Shown here: positions 12,054 to 22,149 of the stretch, one piece after another | How the letters are laid out: every line of letters starts with the position of its first letter | Position numbering within the stretch: position 1 is the first letter of the stretch | NCBI RefSeq assembly: GCF_051622035.1 | Contig: NC_135365.1 | Span: forward strand, 29,450,001 to 29,514,000 | From: Arctopsyche grandis | Taxonomy: Eukaryota; Arthropoda; Insecta; Trichoptera; Hydropsychidae | Length of the DNA stretch: 64,000 bases | Reading direction: 5' to 3' | Position numbers and translations under genes: made by a program | Notes under the pieces: generated by a model | The model's input: only the letters and a program-made list of their open reading frames with translations | Told to the model about the DNA's origin: nothing | The model's database searches: none

Positions 12054-13063
12054 CCGCTTAGACGCCCAGCCGACGCGCTGAGCGTATAATGGTGCGTACG
12101 CACCAAGCCAACGAACGGCCCACAGGCCAACTTTAAAAACCAGTAGCGTACAAAATACCGAAATAAAAATTAAATTTAAAAATTGAAATTAAATATCAAA
12201 ATTAAAACTATTATTATTATTTTAAAATTAAATTCAAGTATCAAAATAAAATTATAATCATTATATTAAAATTAAAATTAAATATTGAAAGTTAAAACAG
12301 AACATGCACAATTTAAATAAATTTTCGAGATTGACCTAAAATTAGATCATCAACAATCACATACAGGTAATCCTCGACTTTGTTTGTCGAAGATGTTTTG
12401 ACTTACGAAGATACGCACTAAGATCGAAGAAAAATCAAAGAATTATTATTTTTACTTCCCCGTAATGCGCAGTTACTGAGAATATATCATGTATTAGTAT
12501 GGGTGATCCAACGATTTTTGCTAACCCGGGGTGTTGTCGGTCACATCAAACGGATTTTTTTATTCTTCAATTGTTTCTCTTGTCGAAATAAATCAAGTAA
12601 TTAAATCATTTCGGAGGTAAAATTTATCGGATAATGTGTGATTATTAATTTTATTTCGACGAAAGAAAAAAAACCCTTTGACAAATCACCGACATCCGAC
12701 ACCGCGTTTTTTTATCGATCATCCAAGTGGAAATACAGTAACATCTCGTGACGACTATAACAATATTTTTTTTCGCTCGTACGCAGAGAAATTATAATAT
12801 TTCTCTGGTTTTAAATGCGGTATCGTCGTAATTCAAAACATTGTTGTAATTCAAAACATCAACGATGATCTAATTTTAGCTCAATCTCGCTCTTTAGCTT
12901 GATTTTGATATTCAATTTCAATTTTAAAATTTAATTTTTATTTCGATATTTTGTACGCTACTGCTGGTTAAAAAGTTGGCCCAAAATCGTCGTTGGTTTA
13001 GTCCGTAAGCACCATAATAGATACGGCTGTTTGCGCCTTAAGGCGCTTTGGGCAGCTAAGCGG
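12054..13063. mobile_element. Small TTAA-flanked MITE split by a foldback element
   Basis: The outer ends CCGCTTAGACGCCCAG (12054) and GGGCAGCTAAGCGG (ending 13063) are inverted copies flanked by TTAA (12050-12053 and 13064-13067), a piggyBac-type target duplication. Almost all of the interior is the second element at 12089-13015. The original outer element was therefore only about 83 bp. Confidence 0.7.
12089..13015. mobile_element. Foldback element, copy A (about 930 bp)
   Basis: It starts ATGGTGCGTACGCACCAAGC and ends with the complement-like GTCCGTAAGCACCAT. The arms are inverted repeats several hundred bases long (TTTTGTACGCTACTG, GGTCAATCTCG and AACATCTTCGACA-type blocks recur in inverse). 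A full inverted copy lies at 58186-59137. Near 12364 the left arm carries ACAGGTAATCCTCGACTT, which resembles the Tigger terminal repeat at 15553. Non-coding. Confidence 0.8.
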
Positions 13064-13069
13064 TTAATA

Positions 13070-14275
13070 CTACTGTTTTTACCCAGCTTCAAGAATAATA
13101 TTTAACGATAATACTATTTGTTTTCGAATGCTTCCACCCAAAAGTTACAAATACATGTAAAGTCTCCTTTGAAATGATATATGTACATATAATATTAGAT
13201 CACATTTTCACATTGATTTTATCGTAAATTTTCCTGTCTTACGGTCGCCGCTATTGTTGCCGAGACTCAAACTTTTAATTCGTCCAGTTATGCAAATCGA
13301 GCATACATATGTATGTATGTATGAATTTGGAAAACAGGTTCCTCCAAAACACTAGCTGTGCAAAAAATAACTTCTTTCTTTGCGGTTTAGAGAATACCTA
13401 CATATACATATATCTATTATTTAACGAATCGTGCGGTTTTCGAATTACCACAGAATTACTGCAATTGTCACTCTGTAACAGTCATACATATGTAGATATT
13501 TGGCGCCAGCGTGTACAGATCTTGATTCAAGCTTAGAAGCTTTTTTCCTATTTTTGATATTGAATTTGAAATAAAAATGGAGAAGTCAGCTGTATAATAT
13601 GTATGTATGTAATGTACGTATATTAGATATAATAAGATGTACCTGTGGTCGCGGTATTCGCGTAGGTGTTCCAAGAGGTCAAACGCCATCTGGCTCCGCC
13701 AGCCACGCATTCCCGTCTTTAATTCTCACTTATCAATAGTTTTTTCCCAATTCCGACCACTCAGCTGTTCTTTTGGGTACGGATTTGCATCAAGTGACAA
13801 ACAAAGGTATCACTTTCTTTACTATCACTTTGGAGAGATGCAAGCTGCTACATTACACAAAATATCGTTTGGATATTTTGTTCACTTGGTAGTTGGTACT
13901 TATTGTCAATGAATCGCAGACCTCCAGGTGAGTGTGGCAACTTTTGGGAGGTTTCGCCCAAACACGGCATTACAATATCACCGGAGAGCTTGAATTTCGC
14001 TCCTTTTTTGCCAAAGCTAAGAAGAGGTCGGTCTCGTTTTGGATCGTGTGTAAAACGTATGGTGGGGTGACTCGCCCACGTCTTTTGACAAAAGCCGAAA
14101 TGGGAAACGAACCGGTTCACCTTGGTGTAGTGGAGTGGAGTGGAGTACACCTTCTGCCGAATGCGTCTGGTCTGATGCCGTTCTCTGCAAACGCCATCTG
14201 CATCGCTTCGACGCCCTTGAAACTCTATTCCATCTTATTGACTACATATGTAATATATCGGTCGGTCACGGTGAT
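13070..14275. other. Unassigned stretch, part with balanced composition
   Basis: At 13076-13200 there is a degenerate copy of the 'CCCGGCTTC...AAGTCTCCTTTGAAAT' repeat. 13640-14230 has a more balanced base composition than its surroundings and several overlapping open frames of 90-155 codons on both strands, but none has recognisable domains or splice structure. It could be part of a mobile element or an untranslated exon. Confidence 0.35.
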
Positions 14276-14278
14276 TTT

Positions 14279-14642
14279 ACAGAATGTTAAATTACAGAAA
14301 ACGCAAATATCAGAATGCAAAGATCGAAAATCGAAAGATCTTAAGTCGAAAGATCAAAAAAAAAAAATGGTGCATGGTAAACGGTACATACTCACTTAAT
14401 TTTCGCGAGCAGGATACAACAGGAACAAGAGGAACAAGCTTTTCCTCCCGTGTTAATGTGCGCGCGCAGAATACGGGAGGAAAAGCATGTTCCTCTTGTT
14501 CCTGTTGTATCCTGCTCGCGCAAATTAAGTGAGTATGTACCGTTTATCATGCACCATTTTTTTTTGATCTTTCGACTTAAGATCTTTCGACTTTCGATCT
14601 TTGCCTTCCGATATTTGCGTTTTCTGTAATTTAACATTCTGT
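14279..14642. repeat. 364-bp near-perfect inverted repeat (hairpin element)
   Basis: The outer sequence ACAGAATGTTAAATTACAG is matched by its exact complement ending at 14642, and the arms remain almost perfectly complementary to the centre (around 14455-14465, CGCGCGCAG). The arms include CGCGAGCAGGATACAACAGG and AGATCTTAAGTCGAAAGATC blocks. The two strands therefore encode nearly identical short peptides, which makes the open frames on both strands artefacts. It shares the CTCGCG...AGGATACAA core with the smaller hairpin at 20725-20815. Confidence 0.9.
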
Positions 14643-14802
14643 CAAGTCACGTAGACCCGTAATATATGTATGTATGTATGTACGTACAATTCGGGGGCTT
14701 GGGTTTGGTGTAAATGTACCAATGTCAGCCACTAGGACACACTGACAGACGATTCTTCGTGGATTACATATTATACCCCATTTGTATAATATCGCAATTA
14801 CA

Positions 14803-15030
14803 TATGTGTGTCTGTCTGAGATAACGCTCGCCGTACTATAATAGTCCTTTCGATTCGACATACATACATATGTATGTACGTCACAACTAAACCACTGCCA
14901 AAACGTACATATACATATACATATGTACATATATACGAATACAATAACAAAATAAAAAACTTCTATATATGTATATATACTATTTGCTACCAATGTTTCC
15001 TCTTGGCAGAGGAAACATTGGTAGCTAACA
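14803..15030 (+). repeat. Dispersed repeat with internal AT microsatellite, copy 1
   Basis: GTCTGTCTGAGATAACGCTC, CGCCGTACTATAATAGT, TAAACCACTGCCAAAACGT and TGCTACCAATGTTTCCT occur here in the same order and orientation as at 56440-56705. This copy ends in a small hairpin, TTTCCTCTTGGCAGAGGAAA. No coding content. Confidence 0.75.
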
Positions 15031-15552
15031 CTTCCATACATACGAAGTATCTTTCAAAATTAGATATTAGATTACATACATATGTACTTACATACTAGTT
15101 TTAGTATCTACCTAAATGTTATATACTACTTCTCTATTTTATGATATCTAACAGCGATAATGTTATTCCCTTACAAAATACCAAATGGTATGATCAATAA
15201 TCCTACGGCATACGACATTACCCATGATAGATAACCATTATTGATTTTTTTTACAATGTTAGATACATATATTTATGTATATTATCAAAAGTGGTATACA
15301 AAGCTAGTATCTCGTGTAAACAAACGGTTCATACTAATTGAAAGTGTGACCTCATGTGGCCGTGCCATCACCATCACCATCACCATCGCCACCATCATCG
15401 CGGTCGCTTCTCGGAACGTCTTGGGTTGTCACTCATTTCTGCATAATATTTTCTTGTGCAAGTTTCAATATTGAATACCGCAATGACAAACGGGTATTTT
15501 TAGTGCGGGTGCATCATAGTGATTTTAATCATACATACAAACGTACTTAGTA

Positions 15553-17029
15553 CAGGTATTCCTCGACTTACGACGGAGATACGTTCCTGAACCTCGATCG
15601 TAAGTCGAGGAATATATTTATACATTTTTTTTTCGGTGATTTTACTTTTATTATTAATACAGTAATTCAAATGAATTCATATTTAAATTTAAAAAAATGA
15701 AACATCTACATCATCCGTACTTATTAATTATAAATTATACATCCTCATCACTTATCACATAAGTACAATCAATTTCTTCATCTTCAGTTTGAGATACAGT
15801 CGTATGAGTTTTTTTGAAAAATGTGTCTAATTTTGTTTGAACAGTATCCTGCGGCTCACATTTGAAAATCTTTCACTGTCTGGGTCCATCATTTCAAACT
15901 TTTGTATTCCATGATTAATTAAATTAAAAGCAGCAGCCATTTCTTTCAATACAAATTTTTTCAGCGGTTCCGCAGATGTGATTGATTCATTTTCATCAAT
16001 ATCCTCTTCTGCAACCATTTAAGTTTCAAGATCTAATAATTCTGCATTGGTTATATCTTCTGAATCATTTTCAAGTTGGTTGATGTCTTCGTTATCTACG
16101 TCAAATTGTAGACGTTCACTAAATTGTACGATTAGTTAAGTAATATCCTCGACATTTTTTTCTTTTTCGTATATGGAAAGAGAAACGGGTTCAAATCAAG
16201 AGTTTTTTTCCATATTCCGTACATACATGCTGAAGTAACTTCTTCAGCCGTTAAAGGGTCCATCCCTTATCTATATTTCTTATAGCATGAAGGATATTAT
16301 AATTTTTCCAAAATTCTTGAAAAGTTTTTCCTTCTTCTATTGCTTCAATGCCTTGCGCAAATGTAATCTTGTCATCGATCATCTAAATCACTAGTAATTT
16401 TTCCTTTTGTTCAATGGTTCCGAATCTTTTTTTATTTATTATTTTAGATTTGATTAATAAGGACCCTTTAATGGCTTTACGAATTTTTTGTTTATCGTTT
16501 AAAATAGTGGAGACCGTTGAATGTGAGAATTTTAAATTATTTGCCAAGTCCATCACTTTTTTACCACTATCATATTGTTTTATCACTTCAAGTTTCATTT
16601 CTAAGTCTATCACCTTTCTCTTTTTTTTAACAAGAGTTTCTTTATCAGTTATTATCCCGTTTCTTTATCACACATTATAAATGTTCTTATAAATAAAAAT
16701 TTGAGCACTAATCAACACGAAATTGAGAAAATAAACATCCTAAAACAATAACGAACAGTTATGTAACAAACAGTAACGACCGTATGAGTTTGTTACCGTC
16801 GTGCGACTGGTGACGAATCCCAAAGGAATGAGTCATAACTTAATTTTTAAAACTACTGCTATGTTTCATTTCTTCCGAAAGAGAATTCCCCGTTTTCATA
16901 ACTCACATCCGCTTGAGATTTATCAATCAATTTTTGAAAAATAATTAATTAATAAAAAATATATTATTTTTTTTCGGTCGTAAGTGCGAACCGTCGTAAG
17001 TCGAACCGTCGTAAGTCGAGGACTACCTG
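15553..17029 (-). mobile_element. Tigger (pogo-type) DNA transposon, internally deleted
   Basis: The ends CAGGTATTCCTCGACTTACG and the inverse CGTAAGTCGAGGACTACCTG are terminal inverted repeats; both are flanked by TA (15551-15552, 17030-17031), the pogo/Tigger target. At 15590 and 17000 the sub-terminal repeats recur in inverse. Transposase remains run on the minus strand (15827-16613). At 1477 bp it is shorter than an autonomous element, and the DDE core is missing. Confidence 0.88.
15827..16613 (-). pseudogene. Tigger transposase remnant (CENP-B-type HTH plus C-terminus)
   Basis: The N-terminal fragment (16613 down to 16383) reads MIDLEMKLEVIKQYDSGKKV followed by the recognition region LKFSHSTVSTILNDK, the CENP-B/Tigger N-terminal helix-turn-helix. 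After a gap come LTAEEVTSACMYGIWKK (near 16240) and the C-terminal EMAAAFNLINHGIQKFE (near 15930), both typical of Tigger C-termini. The catalytic DDE domain that should lie between is absent and there are stops and frame changes. It is dead but could still bind DNA if expressed. Confidence 0.8.
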
Positions 17030-17031
17030 TA

Positions 17032-18899
17032 TTATAATATAATACATACTTATGAGTAATCACGAAACAAAGTGTTTAAACGTAAAGTCACGTCCCACGC
17101 TTTCATGTTCGCTGGATGACCTTAGGAAGTGCGCAAATAAAATGTGACTCCAATTGTGTCAATTATGTAATTGTCGTCATGTTACTTCTCGTCTCATGAT
17201 AACATACACGTCTTCTATACTCTCTTATCTATAACACTGTCTTCACTTACATATGTACATGTACGTACATACATACATATTATTAGGAGGTTCCTTTAAA
17301 ATTTTCTTTTGAAGAGGATTAAAAATGAATCCATTTAAGCTTCTGTGTTGTGGTCATAAAAAGTCTGATCAATTTGTAGGGTCAGATAGCTTTAAGTATA
17401 GCAGACCCGCATCCTTCCAAATATTTGATAATTGATAACAATTGTAGATACATATACCCTACATGTATACATATACATGAACATACATATATATGTACAT
17501 ACATACATACATACACACATATATATATGTACATACATACATACGTATGATATAATCTGAATGTATTTTTTCTTTAAGAGAGCTTCTTTTTCTTTTGAGG
17601 TTGCTTCAAGTGACCCTTTTCGATTTTTGATTTTTCTTACCAACGCATAAAATTATTAGTAATATAAAAATAAGGGCGATTTTCAAAATATAAAAAATTA
17701 AAGGAATCAAAAAAATCACTAAAAATTGACATGTTCTCTAATTTATTAGATTATTGGTAAGGAAATAGATATAAATACAAATAGATATAGAACTTCGTAC
17801 ACAAACAAATCAATTTAATAAAAAGAAAATAAAAAAAAGCATGAGACAGAGGAAACAATTTGGTTTGGTTTGGCCGGCCACAACACATCAAAATATAATG
17901 TACATACATAATTTAAATTTATGATTATTAAATTTCAATTTATTAGTAGATTTACTTAAATTGGAAACTCTACTCGACACACACTGTAATAAATAAATAA
18001 ATTAAAAAAAAAGAGTCGGAGTCAGTTGATTTTTTATTAAGACTCCGACTCTACAGCCTTTCCAACTTAAATGTTACCACTTCTATTCTAAACAACAATT
18101 CTCTGCTTTAACTACTACATACATATGTATGTTAAGTTCAACTACTACATGTATCTTTTCTTGGATGATTGAGTACGTAAATTTAGAAAGATTAATTAAA
18201 ACTGGAAAGATGACGAATCAAGAAAAATTAAATTCTACACACGTATTTGAATAAAGCGTTCAACGAACTGTCGATTTTAATATTATAATAAGTACACATA
18301 TTAAAATTTGAAGATAGGAAGCAACGTCCGCCATTTCCGATTTATCGTCGAATAAAAACAAGTACCTACATACATACATACATACGTATGTACACGTGTA
18401 CATAACATATTCACTTTTGTTGTTGCCTGTGATGATATGTATGTACATATGTAGATTATTTATAAATCAGATTTATAAACAAAAATGAACATGCATAATT
18501 ATCATTATTTATCATGCCACAAATGACGTTTGGAATAAATTTGAATCATTGATTGAATTTTGAAATTTTGAAATGGAAATCAGTTCTTCCAAATATTTGA
18601 AATTCATAATAGAAATACGTATTTGTATGTCCATAGTATTTGATTTTTAAGATCATTTTCATATCTGAAAATCTACATATAAGAATATATGTATATGTTT
18701 GTACATAGGTAATATTAGGTATGTACTATTTTCTCTACTTTGCTTTTAAAGGTTTTTAACGCTAAATTCGTCTCCGATGAACAGAGCTCGTAAAATGAAT
18801 AAAACTACATACGAGTGTCAACTACGACGACTGAATGAATTTCGTATAATTAATACGAGTAATATGTACTATATGATGTGATATCATGCATTTTATAAT
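17032..18899. other. Non-coding, microsatellite-rich
   Basis: AT-rich DNA with ACAT runs at 17265, 17500 and 18370. A perfect small hairpin at about 18012-18052 (GAGTCGGAG ... CTCCGACTC) is the only discrete structure noted. No gene. Confidence 0.45.
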
Positions 18900-18907
18900 A
18901 TCATATG

Positions 18908-19009
18908 TAGTCACCGGAGCCTGAGGGGGCCGTGTATTGTTCAAAGGTTGTAAATGCATTGTTAAAGGTTTGCCGAACAATGGATAGCACTGTGACTTTC
19001 CTACCTCTA
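18908..19009 (-). mobile_element. 102-bp MITE with perfect 8-bp TSD, copy 1
   Basis: The element runs from TAGTCACCGGAGCCTGAGG to TTTCCTACCTCTA, flanked on both sides by ATCATATG (18900-18907, 19010-19017). An inverted copy of the same length at 31606-31707 has its own duplication, ATTATAAC. The two independent 8-bp duplications fix the boundaries. 8-bp duplications suggest hAT mobilisation, though the terminal repeats are very short. Confidence 0.9.
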
Positions 19010-19639
19010 ATCATATGTATCGCATACATACATGTGTATGTTTGTGACCCTAACCTTCATACATACATACATATGTATATTCTAAGAATGTCAACGTTTC
19101 AACTAATCTGAATACAAATATTCAATTTTTGTTGAAAATGTTCAATTCAACAACTGGACGAAATATTATGATATGTATTATATGTACATACACACACATA
19201 TCAACTGTGCTCAAAATGATATAACAAATGTATGTATGTATGTACATACATATCTTCAAGGTTCATTGTTATTTTCATTCGATAAAATAGTTCATCTTTC
19301 ATATGCATAATTATATTTATCATATTATGGAAATAAGCACCTACATACGTACATATGTTAGGTATCAGTGGAGTGTAGTGTCGTGTTCATCTCCCTGTTA
19401 CAAGGGAACTACATATGTACATATGTATGTAGGTGACGTCATACCCAGAAGGCTGTGCGACAAAAATAGAGAGAGATTTCCACAGCACGCCACTGGTATT
19501 AATGTACATTTAATAATTTCACTGTCATCGTGATTAGGACACCAGTCGGTACCTAGATACATATATCCTCAAATTAAACTACATACATACATATATACAT
19601 AAGTACATACCAGTATGTAAGTATTTGTAATATTATAAA

Positions 19640-19870
19640 TTAGTGGTTTTACCCGGCTTCGCTCGGTATTTGTAATATAAACAGCTTAAACATGGCAACA
19701 CAATCTAATAGTAAACATTGATTTGTTTTTTTATTAAATTTATTTGAATCCAAAAAAATATACATATATCGAATCGTATTCATTGAAACTTTGATTTGTT
19801 TTCGATGCTCCCAACAAACCATATGTAGTTACATAAAACCTTACATACAAAGTCTCTTTTGAAATTATAC
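19640..19870 (+). repeat. 'CCCGGCTTCGCTCGG' interspersed repeat, copy
   Basis: It starts with TTTTACCCGGCTTCGCTCGG and continues through TATTTGTAATATAAACAGCT and CATGGCAAC to CAAAGTCTCTTTTGAAAT. An inverted, similarly long copy lies at 62060-62276; partial copies occur at 13076, 35847 and 36000. Such segments are a common retroposon-like repeat in insect genomes, but the class is not determined here. Confidence 0.65.
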
Positions 19871-20658
19871 ATTAGATTATATGATATACATACATATGTA
19901 TGTATGTAGTTGTAATATTATAGTAGAAAATATTTTGAATGAATCCTTGCTCATGATTTATGTATCAATTGTATACACACGTTTGGTTTTGCGAAACTGT
20001 GTTTGTTCAGAGTGGCAGGCACAAAGGCATATCTTGAATTGCGTTTATTTACAATTATTGTGTAAGTACATACATACATATGTAATGTACAATATGCTTA
20101 CATACATATGTATGTACATATGTGTGTATGTATAATACATAATTAGTTGACAAGTGGATTTTCATTCAACTGGTTCACTCATGTGGAAATCGATTCGAAT
20201 GTTTTTCTTTATTCCATTCAAACCTCACTTTTGGTTTCGTTTTTGGTAATCGGGCTAAGGATAGGTTCACACCTGACGAGAATACACGTCGTTCTTTGAC
20301 AATCGTCCAAGTTTTGGTACGTGCTTTTCTTAAGAATGATTCATACTGGTAGCACAAGATACATCATACATAGTAATAGTAACATAGTAAGAGTATGTGT
20401 CATCATCTCGTAGCATGAGTTCGTCGATCTAGATTAAACTTTCTCGTGTGAAGGTATGCTTTTATATCAAATTATTTTTCTAAAGTCACTTCATCCTTTT
20501 ATCTCACAATGTCAGTTTTTCGGCTACAAATGAAGGTGCATCGCAGTTACATACATATGCATATACTTGGTACATACACTTGGGTTCCTGTTACTCTATT
20601 TCTCCAATATTGTTTACTTTTGAAGAATGCACTGAACACCAATTTAACTTATAATTGA

Positions 20659-20697
20659 GTGTACTTATCCGTGGCTTGAGTGTACTTATCCGTGGTA
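20659..20697. repeat. Two-copy tandem repeat of about 21 bp
   Basis: GAGTGTACTTATCCGTGG occurs twice in a row, separated by CTT. Confidence 0.8.
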
Positions 20698-20724
20698 ATC
20701 TCCCTGTTTTTTATCGTACAGCTT

Positions 20725-20815
20725 TCTTACGTGTGCGCTCGCAGGATACAAGGGGATTTGGTGATGTAATACCGAATCTCCTTGTGTCCTGCTCGCGCAC
20801 ACGTACATAAGTGAA
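20725..20815. repeat. About 90-bp hairpin related to the 14279 hairpin
   Basis: TACGTGTGCGCTCGCAGGAT and the inverse TCCTGCTCGCGCACACGTAC form a stem with a loop near 20765. The core CTCGC/AGGATACAA is shared with the arms at 14405-14515, so the two hairpins probably come from one family of palindromic elements. Confidence 0.75.
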
Positions 20816-21284
20816 GGTGTGCGACAAAAAAAAAGGCAGATAGGGTTTTAGATATGCCACAATGCTACTTTTGTAATATAAACCCCCATTTCCTTTAACG
20901 TTTAATTTATAAGAATAACGTATTCTTCAAAATTTTATATGGCTGACATTTAATACTATTTTTTTATGCACTACATACATATTTATTATCGATATATCAA
21001 ACTATAAAGTCTTATATTCCAAGACTGTTTTCACTCATATATGTAGTAGCTTCTTAAATACCTCAGACGCGTTTACGATTCATTGCTTATTTTCTAATGC
21101 AACGATTATTTTCGGCCGTTAGATAAACATATCTCTTCCATGTTTCGTCGAACACACTGGTGCTATTTTCGTATCATATTCAATGTATCGCTTTGTAAAT
21201 ATGCATCTTACAATCGAGTAGATAAAATCTTTCAGAATTTTTTTTCCTCAGAATATTTTAAATTAGTTGCGTTAATGATAACCA

Positions 21285-21530
21285 CCGAGAGGTTCTCGGT
21301 CGGTTCATGCCCTGGGTTGTTCTCGATTGAAAATAATGTATTCGGTAGTATTTCTTGGATATTTGTGACTGACTCCAAGTCGATCGTTTCATTTCAAAGT
21401 TTGCTAATTTATCTGATTTCATTGATGAAATGATTGTCCATCAAATTGACAAAGGCACTATGTCACCACTATTTGAATGAGTTCCAATTTATAATATAAT
21501 CTATAAATTTATATATGTACATATGTATGT
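21285..21530 (+). mobile_element. SINE fragment, plus strand
   Basis: The stretch TTCTCGATTGAAAATAATG, TTTGTGACTGACTCCAAG, TCGATCGTTTC and CTATGTCACCACTATTTGAA matches the minus-strand body of the SINE at 3004-3457 in the same order. A degenerate B-box (GGTTCATGCCC) remains at the 5' side; the A-box region is not clear. Confidence 0.6.
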
Positions 21531-22149
21531 ACAAGATTAATACCATTATGGCATCATCAGAAAATATAAATAAAAAATCCCCTTGGGTGGGTATTCGAAA
21601 TTTGAATTGGGTTAGTACATACTAGGACATTTCAATAATTTCAGGCCAAATTTGGACTTCGAGATTCGAGATAACCGTGTCAAGGTTGTTTAGCTACAGA
21701 ACCGGTCTTTGGTTTGATCCATTGATGCATTTGTGCACTTGCAGCGTATGCAGCGTAGTAGTTTTACTTTGCAAAATACGTGCAATTTCGTCTAACTAAA
21801 ATAGGTACACTGTCAAATGCCAGTTAATTAGGTGTACATATGTAGGTATATTGTTCATCGTTCCTTCACGGTTTTAAGGAGGATTGTGCGAATTCCCATC
21901 GAGTACACATGTATGAATGTATGATGAGTGTGCTTTCCGCTGACGTAACTCTGTCTCCGATCGAAACCAAATATGGACATCTCCACGGTTGCAAAATACT
22001 TGCAGCAACTTTGTATATTCCTCATTTTTGCCACTGTCGCTTTGTCCACTACTCGAAACTCACTCAATTGAAAATTTTATAAATCAGATAATTTAAAACT
22101 TATCGGTGTTTATTTTTCAGATATATAAAACTGTATACAGCAAGTGAAA

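Noticed and set aside
13848-14637. Frames of 80-155 codons on both strands
   Set aside because: Those in 14279-14642 are mirror images caused by the hairpin; those in 13640-14230 show no domain, no conserved motif and no splice structure.
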